Below are positions 8,064 to 15,328 of a stretch of 17,631 nucleotides of DNA, piece after piece; position 1 is the first letter of the stretch; every line of letters starts with the position of its first letter. The notes under the pieces are model-generated. The model was not told the DNA's origin, searched no databases, and saw nothing but the letters and a program-made list of their open reading frames with translations. Source of the stretch: Cryomorphaceae bacterium (GTDB taxonomy: Bacteria; Bacteroidota; Bacteroidia; Flavobacteriales; BACL11); the NCBI GenBank assembly GCA_014384505.1, contig JACNFT010000044.1:1-17631 (forward strand), read 5' to 3'. Position numbers and translations under genes: made by a program.

Positions 8064-9824
8064 TTAATAATCAGGATCAAGTCCTAGTTTCATTCTTAAA
8101 GTTTCCAAATGAGGATTTTGTTCCATCATTTTGGCAAATTTATCTTTATTTGTGTAAGGGATATTACTTTTTCCTCCTTTAATTACCTTAGTTGTTATTT
8201 CAATATAATCATTTTCTAATTTATTTCTTAGAAACTCCAAAATCATATATTTTTCTTCTAGTAACATTTCAACTTGCGAATGATTACTCAAAGGCAATTC
8301 AATTACATGATTATCTTTTAGTTCTGGAAGAAAAACACCCAATGTAATTCCTAAATTAGATTTTCCTTTTTGTTTTACAAATGCAATTACATCTTTCCAA
8401 GTTTCTAGCATTTTTGTTGCTGAAAAATCAGTATTCCTTAGTTTTGAAATATCAATTTCTTCTTCAACATCTTTCTTTTCATTCATCTGCTTAAAAGCTG
8501 CAGTTATAGATATAGTCTTGGACTTCTTTTTGGACGATAAAGAAATTCTTGGAATTGATTTAGGAGTAATATCTGCTACTTCACTATTACTTTCAATTTC
8601 GGGTTTTTTGTGAATTTCTGTCGTTTTTCCTATTTTTTCATCATTTTCAGTTGCTTTTTCAACAGAAAGCTGCTTTTTTTCATCATTTAAAGTAACTATG
8701 AAACTTTTAGGGCTTTTTTTTTCAGCCATTTGATGTCCTATAGAAGAAATTCGCATTAACGATAACTCAACTAAAAGCCGTTTATTATTTGATGTTTTAT
8801 ACTGCACATCACATTCATTACATAAATCTAAAGCAGGAATTAAAAAGCTTAACTCACACAACTTTGATTGCTCAAGATACCTTTGCTGTAAAGCCTCCCC
8901 TTTTTCTAATAACTGAAGTGTACTTTCATCCTTAGCAACAAGTATATCTCTTAAATGTTCTGATAAACCAATAATGAAATGATGTCCATCAAAGCCATTG
9001 TCCAGTATTTCATTGAACAGAAGTAAAAGTGCATTAATATCGTTTTTTAAAAGTGCAGCAGTAACTTTAAAATAATATTCATAATCCAAAATATTCAAAT
9101 GCTCAATTACACCTTGATAAGTAAGTTCTTTTTCCGAGAAACTAATCAATCTATCAAATAGCGATAATGAATCACGCAATGAACCATCTGATTTTTGAGC
9201 AATTAAATGAAGGGCTTCTTGCTCAGCTGTAATTCCTTCACTTTTAGCAACAAATGCCAAATGATTAGAAATATCATTCACTCCCACTCTTTTAAAATCA
9301 AAAATTTGACACCTTGATAAAATAGTTGGAATAATTTTATGTTTTTCAGTAGTAGCTAAAATAAACTTAGCATGTTTTGGTGGTTCTTCTAAAGTTTTCA
9401 AAAAAGCATTAAATGCTTGAGTTGATAACATATGTACCTCATCAATAATGTAAATGTTATATTCTCCTACTTGAGGTGCAAAACGAACTTGATCAACTAA
9501 TCTTCTTATATCATCAACAGAATTATTGGATGCTGCATCAAGTTCATGTACGTTGAATGATGCATTTTCATTGAATGATTTGCAACTCACACATTCGTTA
9601 CAGGCTTCAATATTCTCAGATATATTTTCGCAATTGATTGTTTTTGCTAAAATCCGAGCACAAGAAGTTTTACCTATTCCTCTAGGACCACAAAACAAAA
9701 ATGACTGAGCTAACTGATTGCTTTTAATCGCATTTTTTAAAGTGGAAGTAATTGAATTTTGACCAACAACAGCATTAAAAGTTGATGGCCTATACTTCCT
9801 AGCAGATACGATAAAATCACTCAT
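8064..9824 (-). CDS. dnaX: DNA polymerase III subunit tau/gamma (clamp loader ATPase)
   Basis: Clamp-loader ATPase of the replisome. Tau joins polymerase cores to the loader, which places the sliding clamp on primed DNA. The 586 residues begin with the SARKYRP box, then Walker A GPRGIGKT (46-53), a zinc module with Cys65, Cys75, Cys78 and Cys81, LDAASNNSVDDIR (95-107), Walker B IYIIDEVH (124-131), sensor 1 LATTE and the SRC motif (170-172), all as in bacterial DnaX. Domain III runs to about residue 360. A lysine-rich, low-complexity linker follows, then a tau-specific C-terminal domain. At the start of that linker the coding strand carries an A9 tract and an A AAA AAG heptamer, both able to give a shortened gamma-like product (separate entries). 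It is first in the run dnaX, M16 protease, icd, and divergent from rpsF across 155 bases. Confidence 0.96.
   Translation of the reverse strand: MSDFIVSARKYRPSTFNAVVGQNSITSTLKNAIKSNQLAQSFLFCGPRGIGKTSCARILAKTINCENISENIEACNECVSCKSFNENASFNVHELDAASNNSVDDIRRLVDQVRFAPQVGEYNIYIIDEVHMLSTQAFNAFLKTLEEPPKHAKFILATTEKHKIIPTILSRCQIFDFKRVGVNDISNHLAFVAKSEGITAEQEALHLIAQKSDGSLRDSLSLFDRLISFSEKELTYQGVIEHLNILDYEYYFKVTAALLKNDINALLLLFNEILDNGFDGHHFIIGLSEHLRDILVAKDESTLQLLEKGEALQQRYLEQSKLCELSFLIPALDLCNECDVQYKTSNNKRLLVELSLMRISSIGHQMAEKKSPKSFIVTLNDEKKQLSVEKATENDEKIGKTTEIHKKPEIESNSEVADITPKSIPRISLSSKKKSKTISITAAFKQMNEKKDVEEEIDISKLRNTDFSATKMLETWKDVIAFVKQKGKSNLGITLGVFLPELKDNHVIELPLSNHSQVEMLLEEKYMILEFLRNKLENDYIEITTKVIKGGKSNIPYTNKDKFAKMMEQNPHLETLRMKLGLDPDY
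8645..8679 (-). other. dnaX: dnaX -1 frameshift candidate: A AAA AAG heptamer plus downstream hairpin
   Basis: In the zero frame the codons GAA AAA AAG (residues 382-384) contain the same slippery heptamer as Escherichia coli dnaX (8673-8679). Four bases later a hairpin can form: TTTC-T-GTTG pairs with CAAC-T-GAAA around a 6-base loop (8645-8668), 8 pairs with one T-T mismatch. A -1 shift adds Ala-Ala-Phe-Cys and stops at TGA (8659-8661), giving 388 residues, just past domain III. No upstream Shine-Dalgarno stimulator as in E. coli is visible. Functional use is inferred. Confidence 0.5.
8714..8722 (-). other. dnaX: A9 homopolymer in dnaX, candidate slippage site for a gamma product
   Basis: On the coding strand the codons for residues 368-371 (E-K-K-S) contain nine consecutive A. 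A transcript with one extra A, or a -1 ribosomal slip, reads Lys-Pro then TAA, giving 372 residues. One A fewer reads on to TAG after 375 residues. Thermus thermophilus dnaX makes gamma by transcriptional slippage on an A9 run, so the arrangement has a precedent. Use here is an inference; A-runs are common in this base composition. Confidence 0.45.
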
Positions 9825-9849
9825 TTTATTAAATTTAAAATACGAAAGA

Positions 9850-9857
9850 CAAAACTA
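9850..9857 (-). promoter_or_regulatory. Putative -7 element (TAGTTTTG) for dnaX
   Basis: Minus-strand match to TAnnTTTG, 25 bases before the dnaX ATG. A clear -33 TTG at about 19-base spacing is not seen. Confidence 0.35.
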
Positions 9858-9936
9858 ACATTTCTTACAAAATAGCAGGCAGATATTTAATCAAATTAAA
9901 AAACTACTCTAATTATGTAGAATTGAATCTTTTTAC

Positions 9937-9944
9937 TAAATTTG
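9937..9944 (+). promoter_or_regulatory. Putative -7 element (TAAATTTG) for the rpsF operon
   Basis: Exact TAnnTTTG followed by CCGCCCG, giving an expected start of transcription near 9948 and a leader of about 30 bases. The leader is A-rich, with no Shine-Dalgarno sequence and no obvious structure for S6:S18 autoregulation. The -33 region is poor. Confidence 0.5.
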
Positions 9945-9979
9945 CCGCCCGTAAAAATATTAACTAAAACAAACAAAAG

Positions 9980-10327
9980 ATGACTACTTACGAAACTGTT
10001 TTCATTATGAATCCCGTTTTATCTGAAGATCAGGTAAAGGAAACAGTAAAGAAATTTGTTGACCACATTAAGGCTAACAAAGGAAAAATTACCAATGAAG
10101 AAAATTGGGGATTGAAGAAATTAAAGTACACAATCCAAAAGAAAAAGACAGGTTTTTATTACCTAATTGAGTTTCAGGCTGATGGACAAATTATCAACGA
10201 CTTTGAAGTTGAGTTCAAAAGAGACGAGCGTGTTATCAGATGGCAAACAGTAAAATTAGAGAAATTTGCTTTAGCATATGCTGACAGAAGAAAAAAGAAA
10301 TTAAGTACTAACGCAAAAGCTGAATAA
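9980..10327 (+). CDS. rpsF: 30S ribosomal protein S6
   Basis: Small-subunit platform protein that binds 16S rRNA as a heterodimer with S18. The 115 residues start MTTYETVFIMNPVLSEDQVK, the usual S6 beginning (YE-xx-I/V-xx-P). They continue with ENWGLKKLKYTIQKKKTGFYYLIEF, the conserved central beta strands, and RDERVIRWQTVKLEK. The C-terminal tail is a short Lys/Arg-rich extension. The ATG is preceded by an A-rich stretch and no Shine-Dalgarno sequence, normal for Bacteroidota. It is first of the rpsF-rpsR-rplI cluster, with rpsR 2 bases downstream. No ssb or priB gene lies between S6 and S18, unlike in Firmicutes and enterics. Confidence 0.97.
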   Translation: MTTYETVFIMNPVLSEDQVKETVKKFVDHIKANKGKITNEENWGLKKLKYTIQKKKTGFYYLIEFQADGQIINDFEVEFKRDERVIRWQTVKLEKFALAYADRRKKKLSTNAKAE

Positions 10328-10329
10328 TC

Positions 10330-10599
10330 ATGGGAAATAAAACAGACATAAAATACTTATCTCCAGTAGATATTGAATTAAGACAACAAAATAAATATTG
10401 CCGTTTCAAAAAAATGGGAATAGATTATATTGACTATAAAGATCCTGAATTTCTAATGCGTTTTTTGAATGAGCAAGGAAAAATTTTACCAAGAAGAATT
10501 ACTGGTAACTCATTAAAATTCCAAAGAAGATTAGCTGTATCAGTAAAAAGAGCAAGACAAATAGCTCTTTTACCATATGTAGCTGATAATTTAAAATAA
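10330..10599 (+). CDS. rpsR: 30S ribosomal protein S18
   Basis: Partner of S6 on the 30S platform. The 89 residues carry the S18 core: YCRFKKMGIDYIDYKDPEFL, then FLNEQGKILPRRITG and the basic RRLAVSVKRARQIALLPY block that contacts 16S rRNA. It has a single cysteine (YCRF), so no zinc site. The start is 2 bases after the rpsF stop, indicating translational coupling. In Bacteroidota ribosomes S18, with S6 and S21, helps hide the anti-Shine-Dalgarno end of 16S rRNA (established for Flavobacterium johnsoniae), which fits the lack of Shine-Dalgarno sequences at most starts in this window. Confidence 0.97.
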   Translation: MGNKTDIKYLSPVDIELRQQNKYCRFKKMGIDYIDYKDPEFLMRFLNEQGKILPRRITGNSLKFQRRLAVSVKRARQIALLPYVADNLK

Positions 10600-10618
10600 T
10601 CATAAAACTTAAGGAAAC

Positions 10619-11062
10619 ATGGATATTATATTACAAGAAAATGTTGAGAAATTAGGTTTCAAAAATGAAATCGTCTCAGTAAAAAATGGTTACGGCAGAA
10701 ACTTTCTTATCCCAAAAGGATTAGGGATTTTAGCTACTGAATCAGCCGTGAAAGTTTTGAACGAAAATTTAAAACAACAAGCGAAAAAAGAAGAAGCTGA
10801 AATTACGAAAGCAACTAAAATTGCAGAAGCATTACCTAAATTAGAAATTATATTAAAAGGTAAGGTTGCTGATGGTGGTACAAAATTATTTGGTTCTATA
10901 AAAACCTCACAATTTACTGATGCTTTACAAGCATTAGGACACACAATTGACGCAAGTTTCGTAAAACTTCCTAAAGTAAAAGAATTAGGAAAATATGAAG
11001 CAGAAGTAAGGTTACACAGAATGGTTAGTGTAAATGTAGCCTACAGTGTTATTGCTGAATAA
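10619..11062 (+). CDS. rplI: 50S ribosomal protein L9
   Basis: Large-subunit protein that binds 23S rRNA at the base of the L1 stalk. The 147 residues start MDIILQENVEKLGFKNEIVSVKNGYGRNFLIPKGLG, a near-consensus L9 N-domain with the GYxRNFLIPxG signature. A lysine/glutamate-rich connecting helix follows (about 45-75), then the C-domain with KLFGSIKTSQFTDAL. Standard length is 147-150. It follows rpsR by 19 bases; AAGGA (10611-10615) lies only 3 bases before the ATG, so it is a doubtful Shine-Dalgarno. A strong intrinsic terminator follows 20 bases after the stop, ending the operon. Confidence 0.97.
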   Translation: MDIILQENVEKLGFKNEIVSVKNGYGRNFLIPKGLGILATESAVKVLNENLKQQAKKEEAEITKATKIAEALPKLEIILKGKVADGGTKLFGSIKTSQFTDALQALGHTIDASFVKLPKVKELGKYEAEVRLHRMVSVNVAYSVIAE

Positions 11063-11082
11063 GTAAATTCAAACAAATAATT

Positions 11083-11112
11083 AAAAGCCGAACCTAACCG
11101 TTCGGCTTTTTT
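11083..11112 (+). terminator. Intrinsic terminator after rplI
   Basis: Stem AAAAGCCGAAC with GTTCGGCTTTT, an 11-bp perfect inverted repeat with 7 GC-rich core pairs, loop CTAACC, then a T-run ending at 11112. It closes the rpsF-rpsR-rplI transcript. Confidence 0.92.
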
Positions 11113-11175
11113 ATTGTCAAATTTTAAGAGTTTAATATCCACTCCTATTTTCAATAGAAATAAAATGCAAATTAT

Positions 11176-11183
11176 TATATTTG
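11176..11183 (+). promoter_or_regulatory. Putative -7 element (TATATTTG) for aconitase
   Basis: Exact TAnnTTTG followed by C, 28 bases before the aconitase ATG and downstream of the rplI terminator, so this gene needs its own promoter. The -33 region has only TTTTC near 11148-11153. Confidence 0.5.
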
Positions 11184-11211
11184 CAATCCTAATTAAAAAC
11201 AAAAATAGATC

Positions 11212-13479
11212 ATGGCATTTGATATTAATATGATTAGAAAGGTGTACAAAAAGTACCCTTCAGCAGTTGAAGCTGCAAGAAAAGCAACTAATAAACCTTT
11301 AACTCTTTCTGAAAAAATACTTTACACTCACCTTTGGGACGGTAATGCTGACAAAGCATTTACAAGAGGAGAAGATTATGTAGACTTTGCCCCAGATAGA
11401 GTAGCTATGCAAGATGCAACTGCACAAATGGCACTTCTTCAATTCATGCAAGCGGGAAAAGATAAAGTTGCCGTACCCTCCACTGCACATGCCGATCATT
11501 TAATATTGGCTAAATTAGGAGCAGATAAAGATTTACAAGAAAGCCTAAATACTAATAATGAAGTATTCAACTTTTTAAGTTCGGTATGTAATAAATACGG
11601 AATTGGTTTCTGGAAACCAGGAGCAGGAATTATCCATCAAGTAGTATTAGAAAACTATGCTTTTCCTGGTGGAATGATGATAGGTACCGATTCACACACA
11701 GTAAATGCTGGAGGACTTGGAATGGTAGCTATTGGTGTTGGTGGAGCTGATGCTGTTGATGTAATGGCTGGAATGCCTTGGGAACTAAAATTTCCTAAAT
11801 TAATTGGAATTAAACTAGTTGGAAAATTAAGCGGTTGGGCATCAGCTAAGGATGTAATTTTAAAAGTTGCAGGTATACTTACTGTAAAAGGAGGTACTGG
11901 TGCTATTGTTGAATATTTTGGTGAAGGAGCAAAATCTCTATCGGCGACAGGAAAAGGAACAATTTGTAATATGGGAGCTGAAATTGGAGCTACTACTTCA
12001 ACTTTTGGTTATGACAAAAGTATTGAAAGATATTTAAGAGCAACTGACAGAGATGATGTAGCCAATGCTGCAAACGAAATTAAAGAACACTTAACAGGAG
12101 ACATAGAAGTATACGAAAATCCTGAACACTATTTTGACCAAGTTATTGAAATTAATTTATCAGAATTAACGCCTCATTTAAACGGCCCATTCACTCCAGA
12201 TTTAGCAACTCCAGTTGCTGAAATGAAAGAAAAAGCAGTGAAAAATGATTGGCCTTTAGATGTAGAATGGGCATTGATTGGCTCGTGTACTAACTCATCT
12301 TATGAGGACTTAACTAGAGCCGCTTCTATTGTAGAAGATGCAGTAAGCAAGGGACTTAAACCCAAAGCAACATTAGGAATTAATCCTGGTTCGGAGCAAG
12401 TACGCTTTACAGCCGAAAGAGATGGATTGATGGATTCGTTTATGAAATTTGAAACGACTAAAATATTCACTAATGCTTGCGGACCATGTATCGGGCAATG
12501 GGATAGAGAAGGAGCTAATAAACAAGAAAAAAATACAATTGTTCATTCCTTTAACAGAAACTTTGCTAAGCGTGCGGATGGAAACCCAAACACACATGCA
12601 TTTGTTGGTTCACCAGAAATGGTAGCCGCAATTGCAATTTCAGGAAGATTGGATTTCAATCCTATAACTGACACACTAACTAATCAAAATGGTGAACAGG
12701 TTAAATTATCTGAACCTCACGGAACTGAATTACCATCTGAAGGATTTGCAGTGGAAGATAATGGATATCAAGCTCCAGCTGAAGATGGAAGTGGAATTAA
12801 AATAGTTGTCAATCCTGAATCAAGCAGATTGCAATTACTCACACCCTTCACACCTTGGAATGAAGAAAATATTACTGGAGCAAAACTTTTGATAAAAGCA
12901 GAAGGAAAATGTACTACTGACCACATTTCTATGGCAGGACCGTGGTTAAGATACAGAGGTCACTTGGATAACATATCTAACAATTGCTTAATTGGTGCTG
13001 TAAATGCTTTTGGTGGAAATACAAATGCAGTAGTTAGTCAGTTAGATGGAAATACGGATGAAGTGCCTAATGTAGCCAGAGGATATAAAGCTGCAGGCAT
13101 TACTTCAATTGTAGTTGGTGACCATAATTACGGAGAAGGTTCATCAAGAGAACATGCCGCAATGGAACCAAGACATCTTGGTGTAATGGCAGTTATTGTA
13201 AAGTCATTTGCGCGTATTCATGAAACAAACCTAAAGAAACAAGGTATGTTAGGACTTACTTTTGTCAATGAATCAGATTATGATTTGATAAAAGAAGATG
13301 ACACTTTCAACTTTACAGATTTGAATGCTTTTGCTGAAGGGAAACAATTGACTTTAGAAACAGTTCATGCTAATGGAACAACTGAAACTATTATGTTGAA
13401 CCATACTTATAATCAAGCTCAAATTGACTGGTTTAAAGCAGGATCGGCACTTAACTTAATAAGAAAGCAAAACGCTTAG
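11212..13479 (+). CDS. acnA: Aconitate hydratase (mitochondrial-type aconitase)
   Basis: Isomerises citrate to isocitrate through cis-aconitate (EC 4.2.1.3) using a [4Fe-4S] cluster in the cytoplasm. The 755 residues show GTDSHTVNAGGLGM, the cluster ligands Cys359 (GSCTNSS) and Cys423/Cys426 (ACGPCIGQW), and the swivel-domain substrate motif GSSREHAAMEPRHLG. Length and spacing of the cysteines match mitochondrial aconitase (Cys358, 421, 424) rather than ~890-residue bacterial AcnA or AcnB. The symbol acnA is therefore used loosely; acn is equally valid. The first residues (MAFDINMIRKVYKKYP) are typical of the Bacteroidota enzyme and support the ATG. It is a single-gene unit, with a terminator before it (after rplI) and another 21 bases after its stop. 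The next TCA enzyme, isocitrate dehydrogenase, is encoded nearby on the other strand. Confidence 0.96.
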   Translation: MAFDINMIRKVYKKYPSAVEAARKATNKPLTLSEKILYTHLWDGNADKAFTRGEDYVDFAPDRVAMQDATAQMALLQFMQAGKDKVAVPSTAHADHLILAKLGADKDLQESLNTNNEVFNFLSSVCNKYGIGFWKPGAGIIHQVVLENYAFPGGMMIGTDSHTVNAGGLGMVAIGVGGADAVDVMAGMPWELKFPKLIGIKLVGKLSGWASAKDVILKVAGILTVKGGTGAIVEYFGEGAKSLSATGKGTICNMGAEIGATTSTFGYDKSIERYLRATDRDDVANAANEIKEHLTGDIEVYENPEHYFDQVIEINLSELTPHLNGPFTPDLATPVAEMKEKAVKNDWPLDVEWALIGSCTNSSYEDLTRAASIVEDAVSKGLKPKATLGINPGSEQVRFTAERDGLMDSFMKFETTKIFTNACGPCIGQWDREGANKQEKNTIVHSFNRNFAKRADGNPNTHAFVGSPEMVAAIAISGRLDFNPITDTLTNQNGEQVKLSEPHGTELPSEGFAVEDNGYQAPAEDGSGIKIVVNPESSRLQLLTPFTPWNEENITGAKLLIKAEGKCTTDHISMAGPWLRYRGHLDNISNNCLIGAVNAFGGNTNAVVSQLDGNTDEVPNVARGYKAAGITSIVVGDHNYGEGSSREHAAMEPRHLGVMAVIVKSFARIHETNLKKQGMLGLTFVNESDYDLIKEDDTFNFTDLNAFAEGKQLTLETVHANGTTETIMLNHTYNQAQIDWFKAGSALNLIRKQNA

Positions 13480-13500
13480 ATTTATTTTAGATTAAAAAAT

Positions 13501-13529
13501 AAAAAGCCCACTTAACAGTGGGTTTTTTT
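13501..13529. terminator. Bidirectional intrinsic terminator between aconitase and SulP genes
   Basis: CCCACT and AGTGGG form a 6-bp core with loop TAAC, extended by a G-T pair and five A-T pairs into an A-run on the left and a T7 run on the right. The symmetry allows termination of both convergent genes in a 54-base gap. Confidence 0.9.
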
Positions 13530-13533
13530 ATGT

Positions 13534-15132
13534 TTATATTTTCTCTAATGCTTGCCTATAATTATCAATGGATACAAAGTAGTCAGGATCTTCCAGTACA
13601 TTTACATCACATATTTTTTCTGCTCTTTTAATCAGCTTTACACAATCAGCTGAAAGATGACGCAAGTGAATAGTCTTCCCATTTTTTTGGTAACGCTCAG
13701 CCAATTTATTTAAAGCTTCAATAGCTGACTGATCTACTACTCTACTTTCTGCAAAGTCAATCACTACTTCCTTAGGGTCGTTTTTTACATCAAACTTAGA
13801 GTTGAACAATTCAATAGAGCCAAAGAAAACAGGTCCGAATAATTCATAATGTTTTATTCCGTGTTCATCCGTATGTTTTCTAGCTCTAATCATTAAAGCA
13901 TTTTCCCATGCAAAAACTAAGGCCGAAACGATAACACCTGAAATAACAGCAATAGCTAAGTCAAATACTAAGGTTAGGATAGTAACTAAAGCAATTACTA
14001 AAACATCCGAAAGAGGAACTTTATTCCAAATTTTAAAAGTATTCCAAGCAAAAGTACCAATTACTACCATAAACATTACTCCCACTAAAGCAGCAATAGG
14101 AATCATTTCAATATAAGCAGAAGCAAATAAGATAAAAATCAATAATGCTAATGCTGCTGTTATTCCTGAAAGCCTTCCTCTACCTCCTGATTTAATATTA
14201 ATTATTGATTGACCAATCATAGCACAACCACCCATACCACCAAAAAAACCATTAAGAATATTAGCAGAACCTTGCGCCACACATTCTTTATTTCCATTTC
14301 CGTGAGTTTCAGTTAATTCATCAATTAAATTAAGGGTCATTAACGATTCAATTAAACCAATTGCCGCCAAGATTAATGCATAAGGAGCAATAAATGCTAG
14401 AGTCTCTAAATTAAGAGCTATCATTGGCACATTAAAAGTTGGCAAACCTGCTTTAATACCTTCTCCTCCACCTTCAATAATAAAGGATTTTACGGTTTGT
14501 GTATCAATATTTCCAAAGATAACAATAAGTGAAACAACAATAATTGCTACTAAGGCTTCTGGAATACTCTTTGTAATTTTTGGCAAGAAATACATAATAC
14601 CCATAGTTAATGCTACTAAGCCCAACATAGTAAACATTGCTCCTCCTTCAAGCCAAGCACCTTCACTTTGAAACATTCCTAACTGAGAAGTAAAAATTAC
14701 GATTGCTAAACCATTTACAAAACCCATCATTACGGAATGAGGTATCATTCTTACAAATTTTCCCATTTTAAATGCTCCAGCAAGGACTTGGAATATTCCA
14801 GTTAAAATTAAAGTAGCAAATAAAAACTGAAGTCCCATCATAGCGCCTTCAGGACCCATAGCATTTCCTTGTTTTACTAAACTAACCATCACGACCGCCA
14901 AGGCTCCAGTTGCTCCTGAAATCATACCTGGTCTTCCACCAAAAATAGCAGTAACCAATCCCATCATAAAGGCGCCATATAAGCCAATAATTGGTGATAT
15001 TCCTGCCACAAAAGCAAAAGCTACTGCCTCAGGTACTAAGGCTAAAGCCACGGTAAATCCTGATAAAATATCGTCCTTTACACTTCCTTGACTTGATGTA
15101 ATAAATTTAAATGCTGATTTTATTGTCTCTAT
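13534..15132 (-). CDS. SulP family inorganic anion transporter with C-terminal STAS domain
   Basis: Inner-membrane SLC26/SulP transporter. The start of the transport domain (VALALVPEAVAFAFVAGISP) is the SulP signature, and the NGFFGGMGGCAMIGQSIINIKSGGRGRLSGI block is also diagnostic. Many hydrophobic segments follow, and the end is a STAS domain with VVIDFAESRVVDQSAIEAL. The first ordinary start codon is GTG at 15051 (505 residues), but that would begin inside the conserved segment. The frame stays open to 15135, and the extra residues (IETIKSAFKF then VKDDILSGFT) look like the normal SulP amphipathic N-terminus. I therefore extend to an ATA at 15132 (532 residues); a sequencing or real ATG-to-ATA change is possible. 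The substrate (sulfate, bicarbonate or another anion) cannot be read from sequence. Convergent with aconitase; a candidate promoter and palindrome lie just upstream. Confidence 0.88.
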   Translation of the reverse strand: METIKSAFKFITSSQGSVKDDILSGFTVALALVPEAVAFAFVAGISPIIGLYGAFMMGLVTAIFGGRPGMISGATGALAVVMVSLVKQGNAMGPEGAMMGLQFLFATLILTGIFQVLAGAFKMGKFVRMIPHSVMMGFVNGLAIVIFTSQLGMFQSEGAWLEGGAMFTMLGLVALTMGIMYFLPKITKSIPEALVAIIVVSLIVIFGNIDTQTVKSFIIEGGGEGIKAGLPTFNVPMIALNLETLAFIAPYALILAAIGLIESLMTLNLIDELTETHGNGNKECVAQGSANILNGFFGGMGGCAMIGQSIINIKSGGRGRLSGITAALALLIFILFASAYIEMIPIAALVGVMFMVVIGTFAWNTFKIWNKVPLSDVLVIALVTILTLVFDLAIAVISGVIVSALVFAWENALMIRARKHTDEHGIKHYELFGPVFFGSIELFNSKFDVKNDPKEVVIDFAESRVVDQSAIEALNKLAERYQKNGKTIHLRHLSADCVKLIKRAEKICDVNVLEDPDYFVSIDNYRQALEKI

Positions 15133-15144
15133 TTTTTAAAGGCG

Positions 15145-15152
15145 CGAAAATA
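15145..15152 (-). promoter_or_regulatory. Possible -7 element (TATTTTCG) for the SulP gene
   Basis: One mismatch to TAnnTTTG, followed by CGCC as at other Bacteroidota starts. A transcript would begin near 15140, a few bases before the ATA at 15132. Confidence 0.3.
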
Positions 15153-15162
15153 AGGAAACCTA

Positions 15163-15178
15163 CTAAGCTAAAGCTTAG
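15163..15178. repeat. 16-bp palindrome (CTAAGCT-AA-AGCTTAG) in the SulP promoter region
   Basis: Perfect 7-bp inverted repeat with a 2-base spacer, 10 bases upstream of the possible SulP -7 element. The position suits an operator bound by a dimeric regulator; no regulator gene is adjacent. It has no T-run and so is not a terminator. Confidence 0.4.
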
Positions 15179-15188
15179 AAATTTGCAC

Positions 15189-15219
15189 AAAAAAATCCTA
15201 CCCAAAATGAGCAGGCTTT
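15189..15219 (-). terminator. Minus-strand intrinsic terminator, built with G-U pairs
   Basis: Read as minus-strand RNA, AAAGCCUGCUCA pairs with UGGGUAGGAUUU around a UUU loop: 11 of 12 positions pair, two as G-U wobble, and a seven-U run follows. On the plus strand the same positions give three mismatches and no T-run. It would stop transcription from the HsdR-N-like gene (stop at 15483) before the SulP promoter. Confidence 0.55.
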
Positions 15220-15265
15220 ATTACAGACACGAACTAAAGAGTTAGGGTTTATATCCTATATTAAT

Positions 15266-15282
15266 CCAACACTAGTTGTTGG
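15266..15282. repeat. Inverted repeat CCAACA-CTAGT-TGTTGG
   Basis: Perfect 6-bp arms with a 5-base loop, 47 bases before the small membrane-protein gene. There is no T-run on either side, so an operator or RNA hairpin is more likely than a terminator. Together with the palindrome and terminator above it accounts for the visible structure in the gap 15133-15328. Confidence 0.35.
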
Positions 15283-15316
15283 TCATAAAAAAATGATGAG
15301 ACTTAGATAATATAAA

Positions 15317-15324
15317 TATCTTTA
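15317..15324 (+). promoter_or_regulatory. Weak -7-like element (TATCTTTA) before the small membrane-protein gene
   Basis: One mismatch to TAnnTTTG, 4 bases before the ATG at 15329. Weak; no -33 element seen. Confidence 0.2.
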
Positions 15325-15328
15325 CAAA

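Noticed and set aside
9945..9979. S6:S18 autoregulatory leader before rpsF
   Set aside because: A CCG is present next to the promoter, but the short A-rich leader shows no stem that could present it.
10690..10944. 84-codon minus-strand frame opposite rplI
   Set aside because: It is the reverse of a conserved ribosomal protein gene and has no recognisable domain or promoter.
15266..15282. CCAACA/TGTTGG hairpin as an intrinsic terminator
   Set aside because: No U-run follows on either strand; kept only as an inverted repeat.
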